From Bacteroidaceae bacterium (GTDB taxonomy: Bacteria; Bacteroidota; Bacteroidia; Bacteroidales; Barnesiellaceae_A), in assembly GCA_017532725.1 (NCBI GenBank), contig JAFXIZ010000059.1, positions 1 to 59,376 of the forward strand: a stretch of 59,376 nucleotides of DNA, read 5' to 3'. Shown here piece by piece: positions 29,275-37,349 of this stretch. Under the pieces are notes generated by a model. The model searched no databases. It was not told the DNA's origin and saw only the letters and a list, made by a program, of their open reading frames with translations. The position numbers and the translations under genes are program-made. Position 1 is the first letter of the stretch. Each line of letters opens with the position of its first letter.

Positions 29275-29865
29275 TTACAAAGTAAGAGCGATATTATATT
29301 GCTCGGCCATACGGCGTATGTTGAGAATGGCGTAACGCATACGTCCCAGAGCCGTATTGATACTTACGTTGGTAAGGTCGGCTATCTCTTTAAAACTCAA
29401 GTCTTTGTAGTATCGCAATTCTATCACTTCGCGTTGATTGTCGGGCAAGGCATCGACCAATCGGCGTATATCAAATGATATTTGGTCTTGAATAAGAGCA
29501 TCTTCAATAGTACCTTCGCTCAACTCTTTGCGATTGAATACATCTATCGAATCATCTTCACTACTGATGCAATTCTCTATTTTTTCTTGGCGATAGTTGT
29601 CGATAATAAGATTGTGTGCTATGCGTGTAATCCACGAAACAAAACGGCCATTGCCTGTGTAGCGACCTTGGCGTATAGTCATAATGGCTTTGACAAATGT
29701 CTCTTGGAAAACATCATTTGCCTTGTCCTCGTCTTTAACTATATAATATATGTACGAATAGATTTTCGACTCGTGCCTTTTAAGCAGAACGTCAAAAGCC
29801 TCATTATCACCATCGGCATACCTGACAACAAGTTCGTCGTCGGTATAATTAAACAAATTGTTCAT
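29275..29865 (-). CDS. ECF-type RNA polymerase sigma factor
   Basis: A 196-residue sigma-70 family protein. Region 2 spans about residues 22-95 (DVFQETFVKAIMTI, FVSWITRIAHNLIIDNYR, the -10 reader), and region 4 about 130-185 (LPDNQREVIELRYYKDLSFKEIADLTNVSINTALGR, the -35 HTH). Regions 1.1 and 3 are absent, as expected for ECF factors. There is no FecR-type anti-sigma gene or SusC-type receptor beside it, so it is not a transport-linked ECF. The only partner visible is the 53-residue protein downstream. Confidence 0.92.
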   Translation of the reverse strand: MNNLFNYTDDELVVRYADGDNEAFDVLLKRHESKIYSYIYYIVKDEDKANDVFQETFVKAIMTIRQGRYTGNGRFVSWITRIAHNLIIDNYRQEKIENCISSEDDSIDVFNRKELSEGTIEDALIQDQISFDIRRLVDALPDNQREVIELRYYKDLSFKEIADLTNVSINTALGRMRYAILNIRRMAEQYNIALTL

Positions 29866-30166
29866 TTACTCTACTATTTTGCGTTTAAATAAGAGTAATT
29901 TTGTTCAATAGGCGATAGTTTTTTATGAGTTAATAAGTCGGTTCGTTTTTAAGATTGAGTTGCAAATAAAGAGTATTTTTTGCGAATAGCGAAATATTTT
30001 TGAAAAAAATTATCACAGCAAGTGGTTTTTTAACGGTTTTAACTAAAATTTCTCATCAAACAAGACAATAAAAGCCGATTTTTCCCGATATATAGAGTTG
30101 CATTGTGCGCAACGTCATACTTTTTTGTTACCTTCGCCATAGTAAAACCACCGGACAGCCCCTCCT
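29866..30166. other. AT-rich spacer between the ECF sigma gene and comEC
   Basis: These 301 bases separate two divergent genes. I find no clear TAnnTTTG/TTTG pair on the minus strand for the sigma gene and only TACCTTCG (30129-30136), an imperfect -7 box, for comEC. No ORF or hairpin stands out. The sigma gene may use an alternative promoter type. Confidence 0.4.
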
Positions 30167-32269
30167 ATGAACAACACACCTCGATACACCATTGCGCACA
30201 TTCCATTTCTGCGATTGCTGTTGCCTTTGGCAATAGGTATTGTATGTGGGCATTATACAACCTGCGTGGGTGGTATTTATGTGTGCGCTTTCGTAGCAAT
30301 AGCAGGTGGAGTTGTTGCGTGGATGACTCGCCACAACAGACTCAAGAGGCTGCATCATTGGGCTTTCTTCACATCGGCTACAATGGCTATGGTAGGATTG
30401 GGGATGTTTGTGTATATGCACAGCCAACCCGATGAGGAGTTACCCTGCACCACCTCAAGCACTGTTGCCATAGCGCGAATAGAGGAAGCCCCTATCAAGA
30501 AGCAATACTCCTATCAGGTAAATGCAACGATTATTGCTATGGATGACAGTTCCTGCACCCATACGGCACACATACCCGTGTTGCTCAATATCAAGCACTC
30601 CTACACAGCCAACGGCTTGCAAGCAGGCGATATCATTATGTTTTTACCACGGTTGCAACGCATAGAGAGTTCGGCTCTGCCCGATGCCTTCGATTATGCG
30701 CAATATATGAAGATGCAAGGTGTTGTATTCAGGCAGTATTTAGCCGACGGCGAGTGGCAACAATCGGCCTATACAGCAACGCCTACACTTCGACAAAGGG
30801 CGCAAAGGGTGCAGTCGGCTTGTGTCGAAAGTCTGCGCAACAGTGGTTTATCGACCGAAAATATTGCCCTGCTCTCGGCATTGCTGTGGGGTGATAAAAC
30901 CAATCTTCCAGCCACTACTCGCGAATACTTCTCAGCAGCCGGTCTGTCGCACGTTCTTGCCGTAAGCGGGCTGCACACCGGTATCATCGCGCTCATCATC
31001 TCCTGCTTGCTCTACCCCTTGCGATATACGGGACTACGCAAGTTGCCTTACGCCTTGACCATAGCAACACTGTGGGTGTATGCCTTCATTACAGGGTTGT
31101 CGCCATCGGTAGTGCGCGCCTGTATTATGGCAACATTTGTAGGTACAGCCGTACTCATCAACCGTCGCAACACAGCCCTCAATGCACTGTGTGCATCGGC
31201 TGTTTGTGTATTACTGTTCGACCCTACGCAACTCTTTGATATAGGCTTCCAATTGAGTTACGTTGCCGTAGCCGGCATTTTGTTGTTTAGCCCTTATTTC
31301 GACTTGGGTCGCATTCTCGACATTCGCAATTTCATAGCGAGAGCCATACTGCAAAGCGTTTCGGTGTCAACGGCTGCAATGATAGCCACCACACCCATAG
31401 CAGCCTATTACTTTCATTACATCCCTGTGTGGGGATTGCTATCCAATATAATTTTCGTACCGTTGTTGCCATACCTTGTCGTGGCAACACTTGCGCTGCA
31501 ACTCTGCTGTGCCTTTCATTGGCCACATCAATGGCTGTTACAAGCCACCGACCGACTTACACAAATACTCACCGACGGTGCTAATTTCATAGCCGGCTTG
31601 CCGAGTGCAACCATCGACGGAATATGGCTGTCGCCACTCTTTCTGATACTCTATTTTGCCATCACAATATGCCTATGGCACATCTTGTCGCGTCGCACAC
31701 TGCGTCCTTGCTTACCCTTGTTAATACTGCTCATCACCCTACAAATACTACTGATATACCAATCGGCCAAGCCGTCGGCATCTTTGGCATTTGTAGCACA
31801 AGAGCGCAACTACACACACCTGCAACTTGCCGACAATGCCCGACATTGTTACATCATAAGCACCGACACCACCTCGGCACTACCTCGACAGGGCGAGGAG
31901 TGGCGCATAAGAGAACAGTTACATACTAATATTGTAAATAGCAATGACACCATGCGCACTACCCACATTTACATTGCACTGCCATTTATACAATACTACG
32001 ACAGCCGACTGCTGTGGGTAGATGACAACGAGTGGCGATACACCCACACATCGCAACCCATACACATCGATTATGCCATTATTACCGAACAGTACAAAGG
32101 CAAGATAAAGCCCCTTACTGCCACATTCGACATCGACACCATCATATTGGCAGCCTCCATATTCCCACCTAAAGCCAAGCAACTACGACAAGAGTGCGCC
32201 ACGATAGGCATAGGCTGCCACGATACAGGCGAGGCAGATGTATGGCTGTACAAGCCCAATAGCGATTAG
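30167..32269 (+). CDS. comEC: ComEC/Rec2 family DNA uptake channel
   Basis: A 700-residue polytopic protein. Residues about 1-200 carry membrane helices and the OB-like DUF4131 region. Residues about 225-500 are the competence domain, with AAGLSHVLAVSGLHTGIIAL and FITGLSPSVVRACIMATFV as family hallmarks. The C-terminal about 180 residues do not show the HxHxDH metal site of the beta-lactamase-like nuclease domain found in longer homologues, as is usual for Bacteroidetes versions. In transformable bacteria it carries single-stranded DNA across the inner membrane. Monocistronic. Confidence 0.93.
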   Translation: MNNTPRYTIAHIPFLRLLLPLAIGIVCGHYTTCVGGIYVCAFVAIAGGVVAWMTRHNRLKRLHHWAFFTSATMAMVGLGMFVYMHSQPDEELPCTTSSTVAIARIEEAPIKKQYSYQVNATIIAMDDSSCTHTAHIPVLLNIKHSYTANGLQAGDIIMFLPRLQRIESSALPDAFDYAQYMKMQGVVFRQYLADGEWQQSAYTATPTLRQRAQRVQSACVESLRNSGLSTENIALLSALLWGDKTNLPATTREYFSAAGLSHVLAVSGLHTGIIALIISCLLYPLRYTGLRKLPYALTIATLWVYAFITGLSPSVVRACIMATFVGTAVLINRRNTALNALCASAVCVLLFDPTQLFDIGFQLSYVAVAGILLFSPYFDLGRILDIRNFIARAILQSVSVSTAAMIATTPIAAYYFHYIPVWGLLSNIIFVPLLPYLVVATLALQLCCAFHWPHQWLLQATDRLTQILTDGANFIAGLPSATIDGIWLSPLFLILYFAITICLWHILSRRTLRPCLPLLILLITLQILLIYQSAKPSASLAFVAQERNYTHLQLADNARHCYIISTDTTSALPRQGEEWRIREQLHTNIVNSNDTMRTTHIYIALPFIQYYDSRLLWVDDNEWRYTHTSQPIHIDYAIITEQYKGKIKPLTATFDIDTIILAASIFPPKAKQLRQECATIGIGCHDTGEADVWLYKPNSD

Positions 32270-32288
32270 ATAGAGGAACGACAGCAGC

Positions 32289-33035
32289 CTACTTAAAGCC
32301 TTGCGAAGCAATAAAGTCGGCCCATATACGCGAGAAATACTCGTTGTCTTTCTTGGTATAGCGTACATCGGTAAAGACTTGTGCCAACGTCGCTTTTCCA
32401 TTCTCCTCGACAAAGCGCTTATTGGCAGGGAGAGCCTCCTTCTCGGCATAGAGGCGATGAATATCATCGGTGGTATAATCCTTATACTGCTCGTGGTGAA
32501 CGATAGCCTCCAACGGTAATCGCTCGACCTGCTGAGGCACATCGGCAGGGAAACCCACTGTCAGCGTCGTTACAGGCACTACAAGGCGAGGAAGATTCAA
32601 TATTTCGGCTATTTGAGGAGCATTATAAGTGGTAGTACCCAGATAACAACAACCCAACCCACGCAACTCGGCAGCCGTATTGAATTGCTGCGCCACCAAC
32701 AAGGTATCGATCATTGCCGTTGTAAACGAAGCAAAATTGTCATATCCGGGCTGTGCATCACTCGCCTCACACCACTTTACAAAACGGTTGTAATCGGCGC
32801 AGAAAGTCAGCACCACCGGTGCAGAGGTTACAGTAGGCTGATTGAAGTGCGTAGGAGCCAACTTTTGTTTCATCTCGTTGTCGCGAGTAACAACAACACT
32901 ATATAGTTGCATACCACCGGTAGTGGGCGCACGAAATGCCACCTCGAGCAATTCCGACAAGAGTTCATCACCGATGGGTGTATCATTATACTTTCTAATG
33001 GTGCGACGGTTACGCAATAAATCCAATGTATCCAT
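32289..33035 (-). CDS. NfsA/FRP-like nitroreductase family flavoprotein
   Basis: A 248-residue FMN-binding NAD(P)H oxidoreductase. The N-terminal FMN motif is LLRNRRTIRKYNDTPI, and AFRAPTTGGMQLYSVVV and LRGLGCCYLGTTTYNAPQI are further family segments. Length and the C-terminal extension (about residues 190-248) fit the NfsA/Frp subgroup. Likely reduces quinones or nitroaromatics; the physiological substrate cannot be read from sequence. It ends 19 bases from the convergent comEC. Confidence 0.88.
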   Translation of the reverse strand: MDTLDLLRNRRTIRKYNDTPIGDELLSELLEVAFRAPTTGGMQLYSVVVTRDNEMKQKLAPTHFNQPTVTSAPVVLTFCADYNRFVKWCEASDAQPGYDNFASFTTAMIDTLLVAQQFNTAAELRGLGCCYLGTTTYNAPQIAEILNLPRLVVPVTTLTVGFPADVPQQVERLPLEAIVHHEQYKDYTTDDIHRLYAEKEALPANKRFVEENGKATLAQVFTDVRYTKKDNEYFSRIWADFIASQGFK

Positions 33036-33094
33036 ATTGACAAAAGTTGAGTGTATAGAGGTTAACGTTTAAAGAGTCGGGGGGACACCTAAAA

Positions 33095-33129
33095 ACAACA
33101 AAAGCTGCCTTAACAGCAGCTTTCGTTGT
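33095..33129 (-). terminator. Terminator immediately after tRNA-Tyr
   Basis: AAAGCTGC (33101-33108) pairs with GCAGCTTT (33116-33123), and ACAAC/GTTGT extend the stem across one mismatch out to 33095 and 33129. The outermost pair includes the tRNA discriminator base. A short T-rich stretch (TTTTTAGG) follows on the minus strand. Confidence 0.7.
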
Positions 33130-33211
33130 GGGCGAAGATGGATTCGAACCACCGAAGGTAAAAACCAGCAGATTTACAGTCTGCCCCATTTGGCCACTCT
33201 GGTATTCGCCC
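33129..33211 (-). tRNA. tRNA-Tyr (anticodon GTA)
   Basis: Acceptor arms GGGCGAA (33211-33205) and TTCGCCC (33136-33130) pair fully. The anticodon loop CTGTAAA has GTA at 33177-33175. A long variable arm marks it as class II, and GGTTCGAATCC is the T loop. The A discriminator is at 33129; CCA is not encoded. Total 83 bases, typical for bacterial tRNA-Tyr. Confidence 0.96.
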
Positions 33212-33221
33212 ATTGCGAGTG

Positions 33222-33254
33222 CAAAGATACAAAGTTTTGTTTGAATTTTGCAAA
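33222..33254 (-). promoter_or_regulatory. Promoter of tRNA-Tyr
   Basis: Minus strand TATCTTTG (33229-33222) and exact TTTG (33254-33251), 21 bases apart. The transcript would start only a few bases before the mature tRNA 5' end. Confidence 0.6.
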
Positions 33255-33326
33255 TTTATAGTGATATTTTTAATACCCACCTATAAATTTTCTGCACGCA
33301 GATATTATAACTTGCTATAATACAAA

Positions 33327-33857
33327 TTATTTCGCGAGTGATTTTTCTGCACCGTCGATCGACATTGCCTTCATAGCAGTCATCTTCAAGGCAGTTGCCG
33401 CACATTCGCTACCCTTGTTTCCCACTTTACCACCGGCACGGTCGAGTGCTTGCTCCATCGTGTTGGTAGTAATAACGCCAAAGATGACAGGTATGCGCGA
33501 GTTGTGCATAAGATTCAGTTCGGTAACACCTTGCGTAACGCTATCGCACACATAGTCGAAGTGAGGGGTATCGCCACGCACCACACAACCCAACACGATA
33601 ACAGCATCGGGGCACAATGTTTCCATCACGCAACGCGCACCATAGGTAAGTTCCACCGTACCGGGCACACGCGACACATAGATATTGCAGGGTTGTACAC
33701 CACGCTCGGCAAGGGTATCGATAGCACCTTGCAAGAGAGGCGAAATAACGTTGTCGTTCCACTCGGCAGCCACAATGGCTACTTTCAGTTGCGAGCAATG
33801 CTCGATTGAGGGCATACCCAACATAAATACTTGGGTGTTGTCTGTTACATTTGCCAT
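33327..33857 (-). CDS. ribH: 6,7-dimethyl-8-ribityllumazine synthase
   Basis: A 176-residue enzyme of riboflavin synthesis that condenses 5-amino-6-ribitylaminouracil with dihydroxybutanone phosphate. Active-site segments: [24 protein letters not shown] with the catalytic His, and [12 protein letters not shown] binding phosphate. Length fits the icosahedral lumazine synthases. It follows the TPR gene; a terminator lies between them, and I see no separate promoter, so ribH may depend on read-through. Confidence 0.95.
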   Translation of the reverse strand: MANVTDNTQVFMLGMPSIEHCSQLKVAIVAAEWNDNVISPLLQGAIDTLAERGVQPCNIYVSRVPGTVELTYGARCVMETLCPDAVIVLGCVVRGDTPHFDYVCDSVTQGVTELNLMHNSRIPVIFGVITTNTMEQALDRAGGKVGNKGSECAATALKMTAMKAMSIDGAEKSLAK

Positions 33858-33886
33858 ACTAACTTGTAGAGTATAGTGAAAAAATA

Positions 33887-33925
33887 AAGGGCTGTCTGCA
33901 TCTTACAAAAGAGAGAACAGCCCTT
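33887..33925 (-). terminator. Terminator between the TPR gene and ribH
   Basis: AAGGGCTGT (33887-33895) pairs with ACAGCCCTT (33917-33925). On the minus strand the stem is followed by TATTTTTTC, a good U-tract. Confidence 0.75.
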
Positions 33926-33946
33926 ATGATTCGGTTTAATCTTTTA

Positions 33947-34606
33947 TTATTTTACACGCTCGATGTAAGCATCCATTTGGCCTGCTTGTTGCGATGTGGG
34001 ATATTGAGCCTTGATTTGCTCATACACCTTCAACGCTGCGGCTTTGTCGCCAAGTTTCTCATAAACGTTGGCAGCCTTCATCAAGTAAAGGGGCGAGAAT
34101 ACATCGTTATCGGCTACCTTGGCTGCTTTTTCGAAGTATTTTACAGCCTCGGCTGCTTTATCCATATTAACAAGCGCATTACCGATAGTAGCAGTAATAG
34201 CAGGTGAGAGCAATGCCTCCTTGGCAGCAAACTTGCTCAAGTACTCTTGTGCATTCTCATACTCGCCTTTTTCGTAGTAAGCCAAACCGGCATAAGCGCA
34301 AGCGAGGTTACCGGCCTTGGTCGAGCCATAGTTATCGATAACGGCAAGCAAGCCTTCAAACTCGGCATTTCCATTCAATGCGAGATCGAGAGAGTCTTGC
34401 TCAAACGCCAATACGGGTTGGAACAAAGCCTCTTGTGCCTTGGTTTCGCGAGGCTCAAGATAGAAGTGCTTTACAGCCAACACGATGGCTACCACTGCAA
34501 TAATTGCTACTAAGACAGTAATAATTGTCTTTTGATTTTTCACTAAGAATTTTTCTGACGACGAAATTACTTCGTTTACCATTTCGTCCTTTTTTTGTTC
34601 TGCCAT
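33947..34606 (-). CDS. TPR-containing single-pass membrane protein (YfgM-like)
   Basis: A 219-residue protein with a cytoplasmic N-terminus, one membrane helix (TIITVLVAIIAVVAIVLAV, residues about 28-46) and three to four tetratricopeptide repeats, the clearest being LACAYAGLAYYEKGEYENAQEYL and YLMKAANVYEKLGDKAAALKVYEQI. The layout matches YfgM, which helps periplasmic chaperone networks at the Sec translocon. It sits just upstream of ribH, an order I recall from other Bacteroidales. Function beyond protein binding is unknown. Confidence 0.85.
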   Translation of the reverse strand: MAEQKKDEMVNEVISSSEKFLVKNQKTIITVLVAIIAVVAIVLAVKHFYLEPRETKAQEALFQPVLAFEQDSLDLALNGNAEFEGLLAVIDNYGSTKAGNLACAYAGLAYYEKGEYENAQEYLSKFAAKEALLSPAITATIGNALVNMDKAAEAVKYFEKAAKVADNDVFSPLYLMKAANVYEKLGDKAAALKVYEQIKAQYPTSQQAGQMDAYIERVK

Positions 34607-34664
34607 ATTATTGTATTATTTTTTATTCCTCGTTTAAGAACAGGTCGTTTTTAAATTCGACCGA

Positions 34665-34695
34665 CAAAATTAATTGTTTTCTTTTGATATACGAA
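34665..34695 (-). promoter_or_regulatory. Promoter of the TPR protein gene
   Basis: Minus strand TAATTTTG (34672-34665) as -7 box and TTCG (34695-34692) one mismatch from TTTG, 19 bases apart. Confidence 0.5.
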
Positions 34696-34778
34696 ATTTC
34701 ACACTCATTTTTTTTAGCAAGATACACCAAAGGGCGACAAATGTGGCAAAAATCCATCAAACAAAGTGATATCGAGGC

Positions 34779-35219
34779 CTATTTTCGCAATCGGGCAAGT
34801 ACATAGATAAGTACAAGATTACCCAACAGCATAGCGACAACAGCCCACCACATCCAAGCAGGCACGACCTCAACCCTCTCGCCGGGCATAGGCACAAGGT
34901 AGGGAACAGAGTCGATGGTATGCACTTCGCGCCATTGCAATCGGATGCTGTCACGACGGGGCAACACCGAGAGCGAATGCGACAACACGCCTTGCGCCAC
35001 CGATGCCACGCTATAGGCACGCTCGGCACACAAGACACTCACCGTATCGGCCGTCTTATTTCGCTGCAATTCGCCCTCCGTAACCACCTCTATTACAGTA
35101 TCGCGCGTTACTATCATCTCGCTGCGATGCGACTGTGTGGGTACATACACAGTGCGTGTACACGACAACAAAACAGGCACAACCACCACAGCAAGCAGCA
35201 ACAACATCACACGCCTCAT
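34779..35219 (-). CDS. Lipoprotein with C-terminal membrane anchor, unimolecular-spanin topology
   Basis: A 146-residue protein with a lipoprotein signal (hydrophobic core ending VLLSC, lipidated Cys at about residue 19) and a C-terminal helix (AWMWWAVVAMLLGNLVLIYV) capped by ARLRK. Such a chain would be fixed in the outer membrane by lipid and in the inner membrane by its helix, the layout of phage u-spanins, which fuse the two membranes at lysis. It is last in a cassette with an M15 peptidase and a holin-like protein; the genes overlap by 4 bases. Spanin function is inferred from topology and context only. Confidence 0.6.
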   Translation of the reverse strand: MRRVMLLLLAVVVVPVLLSCTRTVYVPTQSHRSEMIVTRDTVIEVVTEGELQRNKTADTVSVLCAERAYSVASVAQGVLSHSLSVLPRRDSIRLQWREVHTIDSVPYLVPMPGERVEVVPAWMWWAVVAMLLGNLVLIYVLARLRK

Positions 35220-35623
35220 TGTCGCAACACCTCCCTCCTATTCTTGCCATTGCGTTTGTAACTGACGTGTATCCACGCAGGCCCCACATCCGAGCCTTGT
35301 TCCCATATCAATTGGTCGAAAGGGAGTTCGAGCAGCACCTCATAGAGCCTCTTATTCATCGCCGGCGAGCCAACACGCACATCGGCAGCCTCGCCCAGCA
35401 GATGCTGGCTATCGCTTACGCCACCCACAGCCTTGTTCAGTTGCTGCGAACGATAACCACTATTGACGCGTATAGGCATCCCTATGCGCTCTCGTGCAGG
35501 GTCGAGTACATTCATCACCAACGCCTTCAAGTTTTCAGCAGCCTCGGCATCGGGTTTATTGCCGATGTGCAATATTCTTGCCACAGCACTGTTGGTCATC
35601 TCGGCCATTGTAAAGTACTTCAT
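35216..35623 (-). CDS. M15A family D,D-carboxypeptidase-like endolysin
   Basis: A 135-residue zinc peptidase. Metal ligands are visible in DSQHLLGEAADV (His and Asp) and AWIHVSYK (His), with the Arg of VNSGYRSQQLN. It has no signal peptide, so it would need a membrane pore to reach the wall, as phage endolysins do. The frame overlaps both neighbours by 4 bases (ATGA), consistent with strict co-translation. Related single-domain M15 proteins occur in phages and as chromosomal copies in Bacteroidales. Confidence 0.85.
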   Translation of the reverse strand: MKYFTMAEMTNSAVARILHIGNKPDAEAAENLKALVMNVLDPARERIGMPIRVNSGYRSQQLNKAVGGVSDSQHLLGEAADVRVGSPAMNKRLYEVLLELPFDQLIWEQGSDVGPAWIHVSYKRNGKNRREVLRQ

Positions 35624-35856
35624 ACACCATCACCCCCTCTCTCATTGCGTGGCACACCATTATACCTACGATAACTATAATCCACACCAAACAACGCTCC
35701 AGCAAACGTCACCACCTCACCAAAAGCCACCAAAACACTACTGTGAATTTCGCCCTCGGGAGCAACCCAAAAGCCCGAAAAGACCAGCACCAAACCGGCT
35801 ATACACATAATGCAGGCAATCCACAACTGCACCGATAATTTATTCATTTTAGACAT
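35620..35856 (-). CDS. Small two-helix membrane protein, holin-like
   Basis: A 78-residue protein with two membrane helices (VQLWIACIMCIAGLVLVFSGF and SVLVAFGEVVTFAGALFGV) joined by a short acidic loop, and a charged C-terminus. I recall near-identical proteins beside M15 or amidase endolysins in Bacteroidales phages. Position ahead of the endolysin suggests a holin or pinholin. I chose the ATG at 35856; a GTG at 35871 would lie too close to the likely promoter, and ATG at 35847 is also possible. Confidence 0.7.
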   Translation of the reverse strand: MSKMNKLSVQLWIACIMCIAGLVLVFSGFWVAPEGEIHSSVLVAFGEVVTFAGALFGVDYSYRRYNGVPRNERGGDGV

Positions 35857-35871
35857 ATCTTTTTTTTGCAC

Positions 35872-36210
35872 AAAGATGCAATCGCATCTATAAAAATGAA
35901 TGCGATAAAACGAATAGATACATTTGTTACATCACTACTTTATTTTCCTAACAGATATATCGGCCGATAATACAAATTCATACTTCGACAACAAAGTGTA
36001 CCCTAATAGTTGTTATGTAAACTATAAGGATACATATAATAAGACAAAACTAAAACCTATAATGCTAATTTTGTGGTATTAATGGGAATTTTATTAAAAA
36101 AATCCTATTCCTGACCTATTTAACACACGAAGACAAATTATACAGACAATCCAATTGGCAGAAATGCAGATTAAACCTAATTACACAAAAACAAATTAAT
36201 ACGAAAGGAT
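35872..36210. other. AT-rich divergent spacer between the lysis cassette and the HTH gene
   Basis: 339 bases, clearly more AT-rich than the flanks. Contents that I can support: the dyad at 35874-35889, a lone -7-like TAATTTTG at 36066-36073 on the plus strand without a good -33 partner, and CCAATTGG palindrome near 36151. No ORF or RNA gene seen. Confidence 0.45.
35874..35889. promoter_or_regulatory. Dyad overlapping the lysis cassette promoter region
   Basis: AGATGC (35874-35879), spacer AATC, GCATCT (35884-35889): an inverted repeat of 6-base arms. On the minus strand its left arm overlaps CATCTTTG (35878-35871), one mismatch from a -7 box. A repressor bound here would block the cassette. 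No experimental support. Confidence 0.35.
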
Positions 36211-36420
36211 ATGCACATAGGACAACTTATCAAACAACAAGTCGAAAAACAAGGCGTAACCGTATCGTGGTTTGCCCGACAATTACCTTGCAGTCGCACC
36301 AATATCTACAAGATATTCGATCGCGCCACAATAGACACGAGTGTACTTATGCGCATTTCCATCATCTTGAAATACGATTTCTTCAAGCATTATAGCGAAG
36401 ACATCAAGGACAAGATGTAG
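36211..36420 (+). CDS. Small HTH-like DNA-binding protein
   Basis: A 69-residue protein. Residues about 16-55 fit a helix-turn-helix of the Cro/XRE kind: VSWFARQLPCSRTNIYKIFDRATIDTSVL, in which ARQLPCSRTNIYKIF gives the two helices. The final part (RISIILKYDFFKHYSEDI) is characteristic of a group of short Bacteroidales regulators that I recall only as XRE-like. It precedes the GrpE/Hsp70 genes by 120 bases and faces the lysis cassette, so it could regulate either or both (inference). Confidence 0.65.
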   Translation: MHIGQLIKQQVEKQGVTVSWFARQLPCSRTNIYKIFDRATIDTSVLMRISIILKYDFFKHYSEDIKDKM

Positions 36421-36495
36421 TTTTTGTGCGTCTATAAGCCAATAGTGTAAACCAAACGGCTACATCGACACGGGCAAAATTATACTATATAATAT

Positions 36496-36503
36496 TACTT
36501 TTG
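36496..36503 (+). promoter_or_regulatory. -7 promoter box ahead of the GrpE-like gene
   Basis: TACTTTTG matches TAnnTTTG, 36 bases upstream of the ATG at 36540. The expected -33 TTTG is not present at the right distance, so an activator may be needed. Confidence 0.45.
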
Positions 36504-36539
36504 CAAACTAACACAATATTTAAACTAATAACAAATACT

Positions 36540-37325
36540 ATGGGCCTTTTCACAAACAAAGAGAGCGAACATTCAATTGAGAAAAATCAATTTGAACAAA
36601 CTATAGAGAACATCAAAGCCGAGTGTGAGAAGTTGATACAAGAAAACAAGGCCAAAGATGAAGAAATCCTCAACCTGAAGAAAACCATCGAGGCATTGAA
36701 AGGACAAGCAGTACCACAAGAAAACACACCCGAGCAACCTATTGTAGCCGAGGAGAAACCCGAAACTCCCGTAGTTGGCACAGACTATGCTCCGGCACTT
36801 GAAGCCATCAACGCCTCAATCAAGGAGTTGACAGCCAAGTCGGACGAACTGAAAACAATGATAGGCTATCGCGATATACAAGATGAGAACGTAAAAGCAA
36901 TGCACAAAGAGTTGGAGAAATTCCGTGGCAACTTCTACGCCAAGATTACCCAACCCTACTTGATGGCAATGCTCGACCTGCACAAACGTTTCTTCGAAAC
37001 CTACGCACACTTCGACCACCTCGACAACAGCGAGGCCGATATGAGCCAACTCTACAGCAACTTAATGGAGCAATTCAAGAGTGCCGTAGATGCTTTGGAA
37101 AATCGCATATACAACGACTTCGGTGTAGAATATTACCTACCTCAAGAGGGTGATGATTTCAACCCCAAACAACATCAGGCATTTGAAGTTATCACAACAG
37201 GTATTGAATCATACGATAAGAAAATAGCAAAAGTTATATACGGAGGCTTCCGCGATATAGACACCGAAAGAATACTTCGCCCCGCACGCATTGCTTGCTA
37301 TAAATATCAATTAATTATAGAATAA
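36540..37325 (+). CDS. GrpE-like nucleotide exchange factor with extended N-terminus
   Basis: A 261-residue protein. Residues about 12-60 are a strong coiled coil; a Pro/Glu-rich linker follows (about 62-85); a second helical region spans 85-190. The C-terminal about 75 residues match the GrpE beta domain: FGVEYYLP, FNPKQHQAFEVI and GGFRDIDTERILRPARIACYK line up with the FGVE, DPxxHQA and GYxLxxRxIRPAxV pattern of GrpE. It lies 24 bases before an Hsp70 gene, so it probably recycles that Hsp70. It is longer than housekeeping GrpE (about 190-200). A TTG start at 36501 is possible but lies inside the promoter. Confidence 0.82.
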   Translation: MGLFTNKESEHSIEKNQFEQTIENIKAECEKLIQENKAKDEEILNLKKTIEALKGQAVPQENTPEQPIVAEEKPETPVVGTDYAPALEAINASIKELTAKSDELKTMIGYRDIQDENVKAMHKELEKFRGNFYAKITQPYLMAMLDLHKRFFETYAHFDHLDNSEADMSQLYSNLMEQFKSAVDALENRIYNDFGVEYYLPQEGDDFNPKQHQAFEVITTGIESYDKKIAKVIYGGFRDIDTERILRPARIACYKYQLIIE

Positions 37326-37349
37326 CAAATAATAAAAACATATATAACT

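Noticed and set aside
34779..35856. A prophage around the lysis-like genes
   Set aside because: No integrase, capsid, tail, portal or replication gene, and no attachment-site repeats, are visible on either side. The nearby tRNA-Tyr is 1.6 kb away with ordinary genes between.
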